From assembly GCA_035690725.1 (NCBI GenBank), contig DASSKF010000055.1, forward strand, positions 1-24,344: a DNA stretch of 24,344 nt, given 5' to 3'. The translations under genes were made by a program, and so were the position numbers. The DNA is from DASSKF01 sp035690725 (GTDB lineage: Bacteria; Actinomycetota; Actinomycetes; Actinomycetales; Dermatophilaceae). The notes beneath the pieces were generated by a model, which saw only the letters and a list, made by a program, of their open reading frames with translations, was not told where the DNA came from and searched no databases. The number at the start of each line of letters is the position of its first letter. Positions within the stretch are counted from its first letter, which is position 1. Shown here piece after piece: positions 1 to 6,853 of the stretch.

Positions 1-1
1 G

Positions 2-601
2 AGCAGCTACACGATCCCCAACGTCGTCGTCGAGCACCCTCGTGGGGACCGGGTCACCGACGTCTACAGCCACCTGCTCAGCGAGCGGATCGTCTACCTC
101 GGCACCGAGATCGACGACGGCGTCTCCAACGCGATCGTCGCACAGGTGCTGCACCTGGAGTCGACCGGTCCGGACCGCCCGATCAGCCTCTACATCAACT
201 CACCGGGCGGCTCGCTGTCCGCGTCGTTCGCGATCTACGACGCGATGCAGTACGTGCAGGCGCCGGTCAGCACCATCTGCATCGGGCAGGCCTGCGCCAC
301 TGCGGCGCTCCTCCTCGCCGCCGGCGAACCGGGCCAGCGCAGCGTCCTCCCGCACGCGCGGGTCCTGCTGCACCAGCCCTCGGCTCGGGGGCAGGGCGCC
401 ATCCCGGACCTGATCCTGCAGGCGGATGAGGTGATCCGGCTGCGAGCGGAGGCCGAGCAGATCCTGTCGCGGCACACCGGGCAGACGGTCGACACGCTGC
501 GGCGGGACACCGACCGGGACCGGATCTTCACCCCGGACGCGGCCGTGGCCTACGGCCTGGCGGACACCGTGATCGCCTATCGCAAGCCGCAGGCGGCGTG
601 A
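2..601 (+). CDS. clpP: ClpP-family protein lacking the catalytic serine (5' end cut by window edge)
   Basis: The frame is open from base 2 and gives 199 residues, close to the usual ClpP length, so probably only the start codon and at most a few residues are missing. The fold signature is intact: YINSPGG (residues 64-70), VSTICIGQA (89-97), LLHQP (122-126) and RDTDRDR (168-174). Aligned without gaps to E. coli ClpP, His124 and Asp173 match the catalytic His122 and Asp171, but the Ser97 position is Ala99 (motif GQACAT where GQAAS is usual; codon GCC at 296-298). The subunit should therefore be unable to cleave peptides alone. Known ClpP relatives of this kind (ClpR) work in mixed rings with active subunits. 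The SSYTIPNVV start resembles the Streptomyces ClpP3/ClpP4 group, so an active partner may lie just upstream, outside the window. The gene converges on a PopR/ClgR-like regulator. Confidence 0.9.
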   Translation, partial: SSYTIPNVVVEHPRGDRVTDVYSHLLSERIVYLGTEIDDGVSNAIVAQVLHLESTGPDRPISLYINSPGGSLSASFAIYDAMQYVQAPVSTICIGQACATAALLLAAGEPGQRSVLPHARVLLHQPSARGQGAIPDLILQADEVIRLRAEAEQILSRHTGQTVDTLRRDTDRDRIFTPDAAVAYGLADTVIAYRKPQAA

Positions 602-660
602 GCCGTCGCTCGGGTGGGTGAACCGTCGCTCAGGCGGGGTGAACCGTCGCTCAGGCGGCG
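599..660. repeat. Three tandem 21-bp repeats spanning two convergent stop codons
   Basis: Three units of 21 bp follow one another at 599-619, 619-639 and 640-660, all built around TGAACCGTCGCTCAGGCGG; the last two are nearly identical and the first is degenerate. Unit 1 contains the clpP stop codon (599-601) and unit 3 contains the regulator's stop codon on the other strand (651-653). The repeat fills the whole gap between the two genes. No strong hairpin is seen, so an ordinary terminator is not supported. Confidence 0.75.
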
Positions 661-1037
661 AGCGCCAGCGACCCGGCCTGCAGCCGCACCGACCCGGCAC
701 CCACCCGGGACCGACGCAGGTCCTGCACCGTCATCGTGGTCACCTCGAGCACGGTCACCTCGAGGGCCCCGGCCACTGCGGCCACCACCTCCGAGGACGG
801 GTCCTTGCGGCCCCGTTCGACCTCGGAGAGGTACTGCGGGCTGATGCCCGCCCGTCGCGCAGTGGCCGCCAGGGTTCGTCCGCGGCGCTGCCGGATCCGC
901 CGCAACCGGACGCCGAGCGCGTCGCGCCACAGCGGCTCGGGGGCGGGTGTCCGGCGCTGCTCGCCAGGGCCGTCGGTGCCCGCTCGCCGGGTGCCACGCC
1001 GGGCCTGGTCGATCCTCGTCACCGTCGCCACGGGCAC
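651..1037 (-). CDS. popR: XRE-family HTH regulator, PopR/ClgR-like, with C-terminal ALAA degron
   Basis: This 128-residue protein has a disordered, basic N-terminus and one Cro/C1-type helix-turn-helix at about residues 43-95 (GVRLRRIRQRRG, then ISPQYLSEVERGRKDPSSE). The ISPQYLSEVERGRKDPSSE core is typical of the actinobacterial ClgR/PopR regulators that activate clp genes. The last residues are SLALAA, which copies the LAA end of the SsrA tag; in Streptomyces, PopR and ClgR are degraded by ClpP through such alanine tails. The gene lies tail to tail with a clpP gene, as expected for a local feedback regulator. The GTG start at 1037 is uncertain because in-frame GTG codons also occur at codons 3 and 6; the HTH is unaffected. 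The name popR rests on context plus tail and is less sure than the family. Confidence 0.82.
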   Translation of the reverse strand: MPVATVTRIDQARRGTRRAGTDGPGEQRRTPAPEPLWRDALGVRLRRIRQRRGRTLAATARRAGISPQYLSEVERGRKDPSSEVVAAVAGALEVTVLEVTTMTVQDLRRSRVGAGSVRLQAGSLALAA

Positions 1038-1124
1038 CAGTCAACCGCGCGCCACCGCTTGTCGGCACCCGGTTTCGCCACGGGCGGACAGCTCCGGGGC
1101 GCTCAGGTGCGTGCCCCGCCCGAC

Positions 1125-1130
1125 TACGAT
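1125..1130 (+). promoter_or_regulatory. -10 element (TACGAT) of a leaderless promoter for the lacI-type gene
   Basis: TACGAT fits the actinobacterial TAnnnT -10 pattern and ends 6 bases before the GTG at 1137, so transcription would begin at or next to the start codon. No ribosome binding site precedes the GTG, which agrees with a leaderless message. No clear -35 is seen. Confidence 0.5.
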
Positions 1131-1136
1131 CGCGGC

Positions 1137-2183
1137 GTGACGCAGGAGCCGGCTCCGGGCGACGGACCCACGCGGCGGTCGGTCACGCTGCGCGCCGTCG
1201 CCCAGCACGCAGGCGTCAGCAAGTCGCTCGTGTCACGCGTCCTGCAGGGCTCCCCACACGTCAGCCCCGAGCGGCGCCGGGCGGTGGAGGACGCGATCCG
1301 CGAGCTGGGCTACCGACCGCACGGTGCGGCACGCAGCCTCACCAGGCGGCGCACGCAGGCGGTGGGCGTCCTCGTGACCGACCTGGCACAACCCTGGTTC
1401 GCCGACTTCCTGGCCGGGCTGGACGGCGAGCTGCAGCGCAGCGACCTGCACGCGTTCGTCGGCGACGCGCGGCTCGACCGGACGCGGGACGAGCCGGTGC
1501 TGCGGGCATTCCTCGAGATGCGGGTGGACGGGCTGGTCCTCGCCGGTTCCATGCCGGTCTCGCCGATGATCGAGGAGGCCGCGGGCTGGCTGCCGACCGT
1601 CGTCGCCGGCAGTCGCGATCTCGAGCTCGCCCGCACCGACGTGGTCGTGCAGGACGACGCCGCCGGCGTGCGCCTCGCCCTGGAGCACCTGGCCGAGCTG
1701 GGGCACCGGCGGATCGCCCACCTGGCCGGGCCCGGCAGCCGCACCTTCGCCATCCGGCGCGACGCCTATCTGTCGTGGATGGCGGAGATGGGCTGGGGTG
1801 ACGAGGCGTCCGTCGAGGAGTGCGAGATCACCGAGGACGGCGGGTATGCCGCCACGCACCGCCTGCTCGCCCGCCCCGGTCCGCGCCCCACGGCCTTGCT
1901 CTCCGTCAACGACCCGGTCTGCGCGGGTGCCGTCGCCGCTGCCCGCGAGCTCGGGATCAGCACTCCGGACGAGCTCTCGCTGGTCGGGTTCGACAACAGC
2001 CAGGTGGCGCGGATGCGGCACCTGGCCCTCACCAGCGTCGACGTCGCGGCGGCGGAGGTCGGCCGGCTGACGGCACGCCACCTGCTGGAGCGGATGGAAC
2101 AGCCCGAGCTGCCGGCCCGGGAGCGCTTCGTCCAGCCGTCCCTGGCCGTCCGGCAGTCGACTACCGCCCCACCCCCGGACTGA
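1137..2183 (+). CDS. LacI-family transcriptional regulator
   Basis: The 348-residue protein has the standard LacI layout: an N-terminal helix-turn-helix at about 18-38 (TLRAVAQHAGVSKSLVSRVL), the hinge region (PHGAARSL), then a periplasmic-binding-protein-like effector domain with VGVLVTDLAQPWFADFLAGL and a C-terminal SLVGFDNSQVARM. Proteins of this type usually bind a sugar or related compound and leave their operator. The GTG at 1137 is chosen because the HTH starts soon after, a -10 box lies directly upstream, and an earlier start would run over the regulator on the other strand. The gene ends inside the oppositely oriented mocF (23 bp overlap). The palindrome at 4949-4966 before mocD is its most likely target; that link is inferred. 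Confidence 0.93.
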   Translation: MTQEPAPGDGPTRRSVTLRAVAQHAGVSKSLVSRVLQGSPHVSPERRRAVEDAIRELGYRPHGAARSLTRRRTQAVGVLVTDLAQPWFADFLAGLDGELQRSDLHAFVGDARLDRTRDEPVLRAFLEMRVDGLVLAGSMPVSPMIEEAAGWLPTVVAGSRDLELARTDVVVQDDAAGVRLALEHLAELGHRRIAHLAGPGSRTFAIRRDAYLSWMAEMGWGDEASVEECEITEDGGYAATHRLLARPGPRPTALLSVNDPVCAGAVAAARELGISTPDELSLVGFDNSQVARMRHLALTSVDVAAAEVGRLTARHLLERMEQPELPARERFVQPSLAVRQSTTAPPPD

Positions 2184-3435
2184 CCGAGCGCACCAGGTCG
2201 CGCAACGACACGGACGGGTCGGCCAACTGTCCTGCCTCGGGCGAGATCCCGCGCTCGATCAGCCGCTGGGCCAGCCGGACGTCCTTCGCGACGGACCCGC
2301 CCTGCCCGAACCCGGCGCCGCAGACGAGCCGGTCGTCCTCGTCGAGGCCGAAGTGCAGGCTGACTCCGTCCGGACGCTCCCGCACGACGTCACGGGTGAC
2401 GAGCTGGCTGAGCCCGACAACCTGCAGGACGTGGTCGTACTGGTCGGACCAGAACCACGGCACCGCCTCGTGCGCCACGTCCTCCCCGAGCAGGTTGCGG
2501 GCAGCGGTGACGGCCTGGTCGAGGGCACTGCGCCACGACTCCAGGCGGACGCGCCGCCCGCCGAACAGCGGGTGGGGGAAGGAGCAGCAGTCGCCGGCCG
2601 CGTAGACGTCGGGTGCACTCGTGCGCAGCCGGTCGTCGACCCGGATTCCGTTGTCCAGCGCCAGTCCCGCCTCACGCGCCAGGCCGACCCGTGGCTCGAC
2701 GCCGATGCCGAGCACGAGGGTGTCCACCGCGACCTCCCCACCGGCGTCGAGCTCCAGGACGGCACCGGCTCCGTCCCGCCGGGCGGCGGTCACCCCGGCC
2801 CCGAACCGCACGTCCACCCCGTGGTCGCGGTGCAGCGCCACGACCCGGTCGGCGACCGCGGCAGGGACGGCGCGGGCCAGGGCACGAGGGGCGGCCTCGA
2901 GAACCGTGACGGCACAGCCGTGGTGACGAGCGGCGGCGGCGAGCTCCAGGCCGATGAAGCCGGCTCCGACGATGCCCACGTGCGTCCCGGGTCGCAGCCG
3001 GGCGCGGAGGCGTTCGGCGTCTGCATGCGTGCGCAGGGTCAGCGCCCCCGCGTCGGCCACCGCAGGGATCGACCGTGGCGCCGAGCCGACGGTGAGCAGC
3101 AGCCGCTCGTAGCCCAGCCGGGTGCCGTCGTCACAGGTGATGCGCCGGGCCCCGGTGTCGAGCTCGCGCACCGTCGTCCCCGTGTGGACGGCCACGCCCG
3201 CCGCCGCGATCTCCTCGCGGGTGTAGGGGTGGACCGGTGCCGCGCCCTCGTCGTCCTCGGCCACCATCGCGGCCTTCGACAGCGGCGGGCGCTCATAGGC
3301 GTGCAGCGGGTCGTCGCCCACCACGGTGACCGCCCCGGTCCAGCCCAGCTCGCGCAGGGTCATGGCCGCGCGCGTGCCGCACTCGCCACCGCCCACGACC
3401 ACCATGCCGGCGTGCGTCAGCGCCTCACCCGCCAT
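2161..3435 (-). CDS. mocF: Ferredoxin reductase of the MocF / rhodocoxin-reductase type
   Basis: The 424-residue flavoprotein would pass electrons from NAD(P)H through FAD to a ferredoxin. An N-terminal FAD-binding GGGECG is at 15-20, YERPPLSK at 47-54, an NAD(P)-binding GAGFIGLE at 157-164, and the second FAD motif TSAPDVYAAGDC at 272-283, followed by the usual C-terminal reductase domain. This is the arrangement of the reductases that serve Rieske ferredoxins in oxygenase systems. Only 3 bases separate it from the Rieske ferredoxin gene upstream, so the two are almost certainly one unit. The ATG at 3435 is the first start after that stop. Its 3' end overlaps the convergent lacI-type gene by 23 bp. 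The family is certain; the name mocF depends on the mocD-mocE context. Confidence 0.9.
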   Translation of the reverse strand: MAGEALTHAGMVVVGGGECGTRAAMTLRELGWTGAVTVVGDDPLHAYERPPLSKAAMVAEDDEGAAPVHPYTREEIAAAGVAVHTGTTVRELDTGARRITCDDGTRLGYERLLLTVGSAPRSIPAVADAGALTLRTHADAERLRARLRPGTHVGIVGAGFIGLELAAAARHHGCAVTVLEAAPRALARAVPAAVADRVVALHRDHGVDVRFGAGVTAARRDGAGAVLELDAGGEVAVDTLVLGIGVEPRVGLAREAGLALDNGIRVDDRLRTSAPDVYAAGDCCSFPHPLFGGRRVRLESWRSALDQAVTAARNLLGEDVAHEAVPWFWSDQYDHVLQVVGLSQLVTRDVVRERPDGVSLHFGLDEDDRLVCGAGFGQGGSVAKDVRLAQRLIERGISPEAGQLADPSVSLRDLVRSVSPGVGR

Positions 3436-3438
3436 GCC

Positions 3439-3756
3439 TCACCCGTCCAGGTCGACGTGGACCTCGCCGTCCACGACCTTGGCGGGGAACGTCCGCAGGT
3501 CGACGATGACCGGCGCGCCGAGCGCCTTGCCGGTGCGGACGTCGAACCGGCCGTTGTGCTTGGGGCACTCGATGACGCCGTCCATGACGAGGCCGTCGCA
3601 GAGCACCTCCTGCTCATGGGTGCAGTGCGCCTGGCTGGCGTAGAACTCGTCGCCCTCGAGCCGGTAGAGGGCGTACTCCGTGCCCGCGTGCTCGAACGGG
3701 ACGACGTCCTCCTCGTCGATGTCGCCGACGGCACAGGCAGGGACCCAGTTGGACAC
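3439..3756 (-). CDS. mocE: Rieske [2Fe-2S] ferredoxin, MocE-like
   Basis: The small soluble protein (105 residues) carries one Rieske cluster: Cys45-x-His47 and Cys64-x2-His67, in CTH and CPKH. It would shuttle electrons from the reductase MocF to the oxygenase MocD. I chose the GTG at 3756 because a good ribosome binding site (GGAGGA, 3762-3767 on the minus strand) lies 5 bases upstream and the protein then starts like other Rieske ferredoxins (VSNWVPACAVGD); a longer frame to 3828 adds only low-quality sequence. The next gene starts 3 bases after its stop. Rieske ferredoxins of this size also serve aromatic dioxygenases, but no dioxygenase subunit is present here. Confidence 0.9.
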   Translation of the reverse strand: MSNWVPACAVGDIDEEDVVPFEHAGTEYALYRLEGDEFYASQAHCTHEQEVLCDGLVMDGVIECPKHNGRFDVRTGKALGAPVIVDLRTFPAKVVDGEVHVDLDG

Positions 3757-3835
3757 GAGCGTCCTCCAGTCTGGTTGGGGTTGGCGGATGTTGCGACAGC
3801 GGGATCGATGCGGTGCGGTGCGGTGCACGAGTGGA

Positions 3836-4930
3836 TCAGACGAGGCCGGCGGTCTGCGGCAGCACTCCGTCGACCGGGCCGTGGTAGGGCGCCGCGCCCT
3901 CGGGCAGCTCCCGGCGGATGAAGTACGTCTCGTCCTTCAGCTGGCGCAGCACGGCCGGGATGATCTCCCGGTATGCCGCCCAGATGGACGGGTACGGCTC
4001 GGCCAGGTCGTGCCTGATCTCCTCGTGCAGCTCGGGGAGCCGGTGGTAGGGAACCATCGGGAACATGTGGTGCTCCACGTGGTAGTTCATGTTCCAGTAG
4101 AGGAACCGGTTGATCCGGTTCATCAGCACGGTGCGGGTGTTCAGCCGGTGGTCGATGACGTTCTCGCCGAGTCCCGCGTGCTGGGTCAGGCCGTACACGA
4201 GGTGCATGAAGCAGCCGTAGACCCGGGGGCCGCCGACGAGCACCAGCGGCAGCCACGTCTGGAACACCACGGCGGCGGCGATGGTCACCGCATAGACGGC
4301 GACCCAGATCCGGCTGGTGCGGACGACCTTGGCCCGCTCGGTCCCGGGCACGAACGTCAGCTCCTCCCGCGTGAGCCGGCCCGCCGCGTGCCGCACCATG
4401 AGGGCGATCGCGATCGGCACGTCGACCAGGCCGACGAGGTTGAGCAGGATGCGGGCCAGCCGGGCCGGGCGCATCGCGACGATCTCGGGGTCGCGTCCCA
4501 CGATGAGGGTGTCGGTGTGGTGCCGCGCGTGCTGCCACTTCCAGATCGTCGGCTCGCGCATCATACAGAACGACGCGACCTGGTAGACGACGTCGGCCAT
4601 CCAGCGGGTCTTGAAGGCGGTCCCGTGACCGGCCTCGTGCCAGCGCGAGTCGGACGCGGAGCCGTAGAGGATCCCGTAGACGAGGAAGCACGGCACCGCC
4701 CACCAGGTGCCCCACAGCGCGACACCGGCGGCAGCGGCGGCCAGGCCGATCCCGAGCCAGAGCAGCGTGTCCCGGATCGCCGGCTGGTCGCTGCGGCGCA
4801 TGAGCTCCTTCATCCGCCTGCGCGGGACGTCGCTGCGGAACCAGTCCGCCGACGCCAGACCCGCCTGCTCCGCCCAGTCGGTCGCCGGGCCGTAGAGGCT
4901 GTACAGCTTGAGCCGTTCCCGGTTGGCCAT
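3836..4930 (-). CDS. mocD: Membrane di-iron oxygenase of the fatty-acid-desaturase fold, MocD-like
   Basis: The 364-residue protein has the histidine boxes of the desaturase/hydroxylase superfamily: HEAGH (98-102), HARHH (134-138) and HVEHH (284-288), plus His251 in TQHAG. These would hold two irons that activate oxygen. Hydrophobic stretches near 55-90 and 207-232 suggest membrane insertion. In rhizobia MocD, with MocE and MocF, forms the ferredoxin oxygenase proposed to demethylate the rhizopine 3-O-methyl-scyllo-inosamine. The same three parts occur here in the same order beside a full inositol pathway, so an O-demethylase acting on a methylated inositol is my preferred role. A lipid desaturase cannot be excluded from the motifs alone. 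The ATG at 4930 follows a GGAGGA site. An 18-bp palindrome lies just upstream. Confidence 0.82.
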   Translation of the reverse strand: MANRERLKLYSLYGPATDWAEQAGLASADWFRSDVPRRRMKELMRRSDQPAIRDTLLWLGIGLAAAAAGVALWGTWWAVPCFLVYGILYGSASDSRWHEAGHGTAFKTRWMADVVYQVASFCMMREPTIWKWQHARHHTDTLIVGRDPEIVAMRPARLARILLNLVGLVDVPIAIALMVRHAAGRLTREELTFVPGTERAKVVRTSRIWVAVYAVTIAAAVVFQTWLPLVLVGGPRVYGCFMHLVYGLTQHAGLGENVIDHRLNTRTVLMNRINRFLYWNMNYHVEHHMFPMVPYHRLPELHEEIRHDLAEPYPSIWAAYREIIPAVLRQLKDETYFIRRELPEGAAPYHGPVDGVLPQTAGLV

Positions 4931-4948
4931 GTCGCTCCTCCGTCGTGT

Positions 4949-4966
4949 CGTGGGACCGGTCCCACG
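4949..4966. promoter_or_regulatory. 18-bp perfect palindrome, probable LacI-family operator for mocDEF
   Basis: CGTGGGACCGGTCCCACG is a perfect palindrome of even length with a central CG step, the classic form of LacI-family operators. It sits 18 bases before the mocD start, where a bound repressor would block transcription. I found no second copy upstream of the transporter or the iol genes. A LacI-type gene lies at the far end of the mocDEF unit. Confidence 0.65.
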
Positions 4967-5036
4967 TTCTGTCAGTGTCGCAGAGATCAGCGTTGCGGGG
5001 AAGAGGGCCGGGGCGTGGTCCGGAGCGGAGACGCGG

Positions 5037-6035
5037 TCAGGGGCGTGCCGCGAGCTCGACCGCCACGGGACGGCCCTCGCGCAGGGACGCCATGCCGGCC
5101 GAGCAGACGACCGTCGAGGCGTAGCCGTCCCAGGCGGTCGGTCCGGTGACCTCCCCCCGGCGGCAGGCGTCGACCCACGCCTGCACCTCGAGGTCGTAGG
5201 CCCGCGCGAACCGAACCCGGTAGTCGTCCGGGACCGACCCGCCCCACCGGCCGCGGGTGCGGGTCACGACACCGGAGCCGAGCCCCGCCGTGGCGGTGCC
5301 GCGCTCGGCGACGGCCTCGCACCGGACCTCGTAGCCGAGCTGGGAGTTGACGAACACCTCGTTGGTGACGACCGCCCCGCCGGCCATGCGGAAGACGGTG
5401 ACCTGGGGGTCCTGCACGCCGTCCGGTGCCAGCGAGCTGGGCGAGGGGCTGTGCACGGTGATCTCCACGATCTCCTCGCCGAACACCCACCGCGCCACGT
5501 CGACCTCGTGCACCAGCGAGTCGCGCACGATCATCTCGCTGCGGAAGTCCGGGTTCGGCGCCGCCTTGTTCCGGTGCACGTTGTGCAGCAGCAGCGTGCG
5601 CCCCAGGGAGCCGGAGTCGAGCACCTGCTTGAGCTCGGCATACTCGGGGTCGAACCGGCGCATGAAGCCGACCTGGACCAGCGGGCGCGAGGCCTCCCGC
5701 TCGGCGGCGAGCAGCCGCAGCGACGACTCGGCGTCCATGGTCAGCGGCTTCTCGCACAGCACCGGCTTGGCGTGCGCCAGGCACGCGAGCAGCTGCTCCT
5801 CGTGCACCCATCCGGGCGAGGCGAGGACCACGGCGTCGACCCCGGGGTCGGTGACCAGGTCGAGCGGCTCCTCGACGACGCGCACGTCGTTGAACTGCCC
5901 CGCGAGCTCCTTCGCTCGGGGCAGGTCGGGGTCGGAGACCGCGACGAGGTCGGCGTTGGCGATGCGCCGGGCCAGGCGCCCGGCGTGGTCGGCGCCCATG
6001 GTCCCGACGCCGACCACGCCCACCCGCAGGGTCAC
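5037..6035 (-). CDS. Gfo/Idh/MocA-family dehydrogenase, inositol 2-dehydrogenase type
   Basis: The 332-residue NAD(P)-dependent oxidoreductase has the nucleotide-binding GVGTMG at 9-14 and the CEKP motif with Lys96. Asp172 and His176 in RDSLVHEVD fall at the positions of the catalytic Asp and His of B. subtilis IolG. GFMRRFDPEYAELK (123-136) is characteristic of inositol dehydrogenases. It should oxidise an inositol, O-methyl-inositol or inosamine to the keto form. It is the second such enzyme in the window and is only modestly similar to the one at 14644-15648, so it may act on a different isomer; MocA in the rhizopine system belongs to the same family. Its GTG start overlaps the stop of the ABC ATPase by 4 nt, so it is expressed with the importer. 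Confidence 0.88.
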   Translation of the reverse strand: MTLRVGVVGVGTMGADHAGRLARRIANADLVAVSDPDLPRAKELAGQFNDVRVVEEPLDLVTDPGVDAVVLASPGWVHEEQLLACLAHAKPVLCEKPLTMDAESSLRLLAAEREASRPLVQVGFMRRFDPEYAELKQVLDSGSLGRTLLLHNVHRNKAAPNPDFRSEMIVRDSLVHEVDVARWVFGEEIVEITVHSPSPSSLAPDGVQDPQVTVFRMAGGAVVTNEVFVNSQLGYEVRCEAVAERGTATAGLGSGVVTRTRGRWGGSVPDDYRVRFARAYDLEVQAWVDACRRGEVTGPTAWDGYASTVVCSAGMASLREGRPVAVELAARP

Positions 6036-6853
6036 GGGGCCTCCACGCGCGAGCCGCTCCCGTCGGCCCGCTGGAGCTCGTGCTTGATCGCCTCGAGCTC
6101 CTCGCCGCCGGCCATGTGGTGCGTCAGCTCCTCCAGGGTCAGCTCGCTGCGTGGGGCACTCAGCTCCATCCGGCCGCGACTCAGCACGGTGAAGTCGTCA
6201 CCCACCACGTAGGCGTGGTGCGGGTTGTGGGTGATGAAGATGACCGCGAGGCCGGCGTCCCGGGCCGCCGCGATGTACTTCAGCACCACCCCGGACTGCT
6301 TGACGCCCAGCGCGGCGGTCGGCTCGTCGAGGATCAGCACCCGGGCCCCGAAGTAGATGGCACGGGCGATGGCGACGCACTGCCGCTGGCCGCCGGAGAG
6401 GGTGCCGACGGGCTGCTCCATGTCGGCCAGCTCGATGCCCATCCGGCGCAGCTCGGTGTCCGACGTCCGGCGCATGAAGTCGGCGTCCAGCCGGCGCACC
6501 GGCCACGGCCCCTTCGTCTTCTCCGAGCCGAGGAAGAAGTTGCGCCAGACCGGCATGAGCGGCGCCAGGGCGAGGTCCTGGTAGACCGCCGCGATGCCGA
6601 GGTCGAGCGCCTGCCGGGGGGTGGTGAACCGCACCGTCTTGCCGTCGACCTGGTAGTCGCCCTCGTCGTAGGGGTGCAGCCCGGCGATGATCTTGATCAG
6701 CGTGGACTTGCCGGCGCCGTTGTCGCCGAGGATGCAGCAGACCCGGCCCTTGTCGACCGAGAGGGTGATCCCCTCGAGGGCGCGGATGTTGCCGTAGCTC
6801 TTCCCGACGTCCTCCAGCGCGAGCACGGGACCCAGCATGTTGGCCACGGTCAT
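6032..6853 (-). CDS. Sugar ABC transporter ATP-binding protein (single-domain, FrcA-like)
   Basis: The 273-residue ATPase powers uptake of the cluster's substrate. Walker A is GDNGAGKST (43-51), the Q-loop Gln is 92, the signature LSGGQRQ is at 152-158, Walker B VLILDEP at 172-178 and the switch His at 209. Importers of this CUT2 group usually have a fused double ATPase of about 500 residues; this one has a single domain, as in FrcA of the fructose system, and so should work as a homodimer. The ATG at 6853 shares one base with the permease stop, and the 3' end overlaps the dehydrogenase start by 4 nt. A longer frame upstream runs into the permease gene and is not real. Confidence 0.92.
   Translation of the reverse strand: MTVANMLGPVLALEDVGKSYGNIRALEGITLSVDKGRVCCILGDNGAGKSTLIKIIAGLHPYDEGDYQVDGKTVRFTTPRQALDLGIAAVYQDLALAPLMPVWRNFFLGSEKTKGPWPVRRLDADFMRRTSDTELRRMGIELADMEQPVGTLSGGQRQCVAIARAIYFGARVLILDEPTAALGVKQSGVVLKYIAAARDAGLAVIFITHNPHHAYVVGDDFTVLSRGRMELSAPRSELTLEELTHHMAGGEELEAIKHELQRADGSGSRVEAP

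Noticed and set aside
599..660. CRISPR-like array
   Set aside because: The repeats are directly adjacent without spacers, and no cas genes are present.
1039..1044. TTGACT on the minus strand as a -35 for the HTH regulator
   Set aside because: It lies only 2 bases before the assumed start and no -10 is found at a proper distance; it could matter if the true start is further downstream, but no good start codon follows.
618..1136. Long N-terminal extension of the LacI-type reading frame
   Set aside because: It lies opposite the HTH regulator, has no family similarity, and the LacI HTH begins right after the GTG at 1137.
3807..3827. Short tandem TGCGG units before mocE
   Set aside because: Only about three units and no link to a start or a symmetry; chance in this base composition.
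2353..5149. Long plus-strand open frames opposite mocF, mocE and mocD
   Set aside because: Composition is that of reverse-complement shadows; the minus-strand genes have full motifs.
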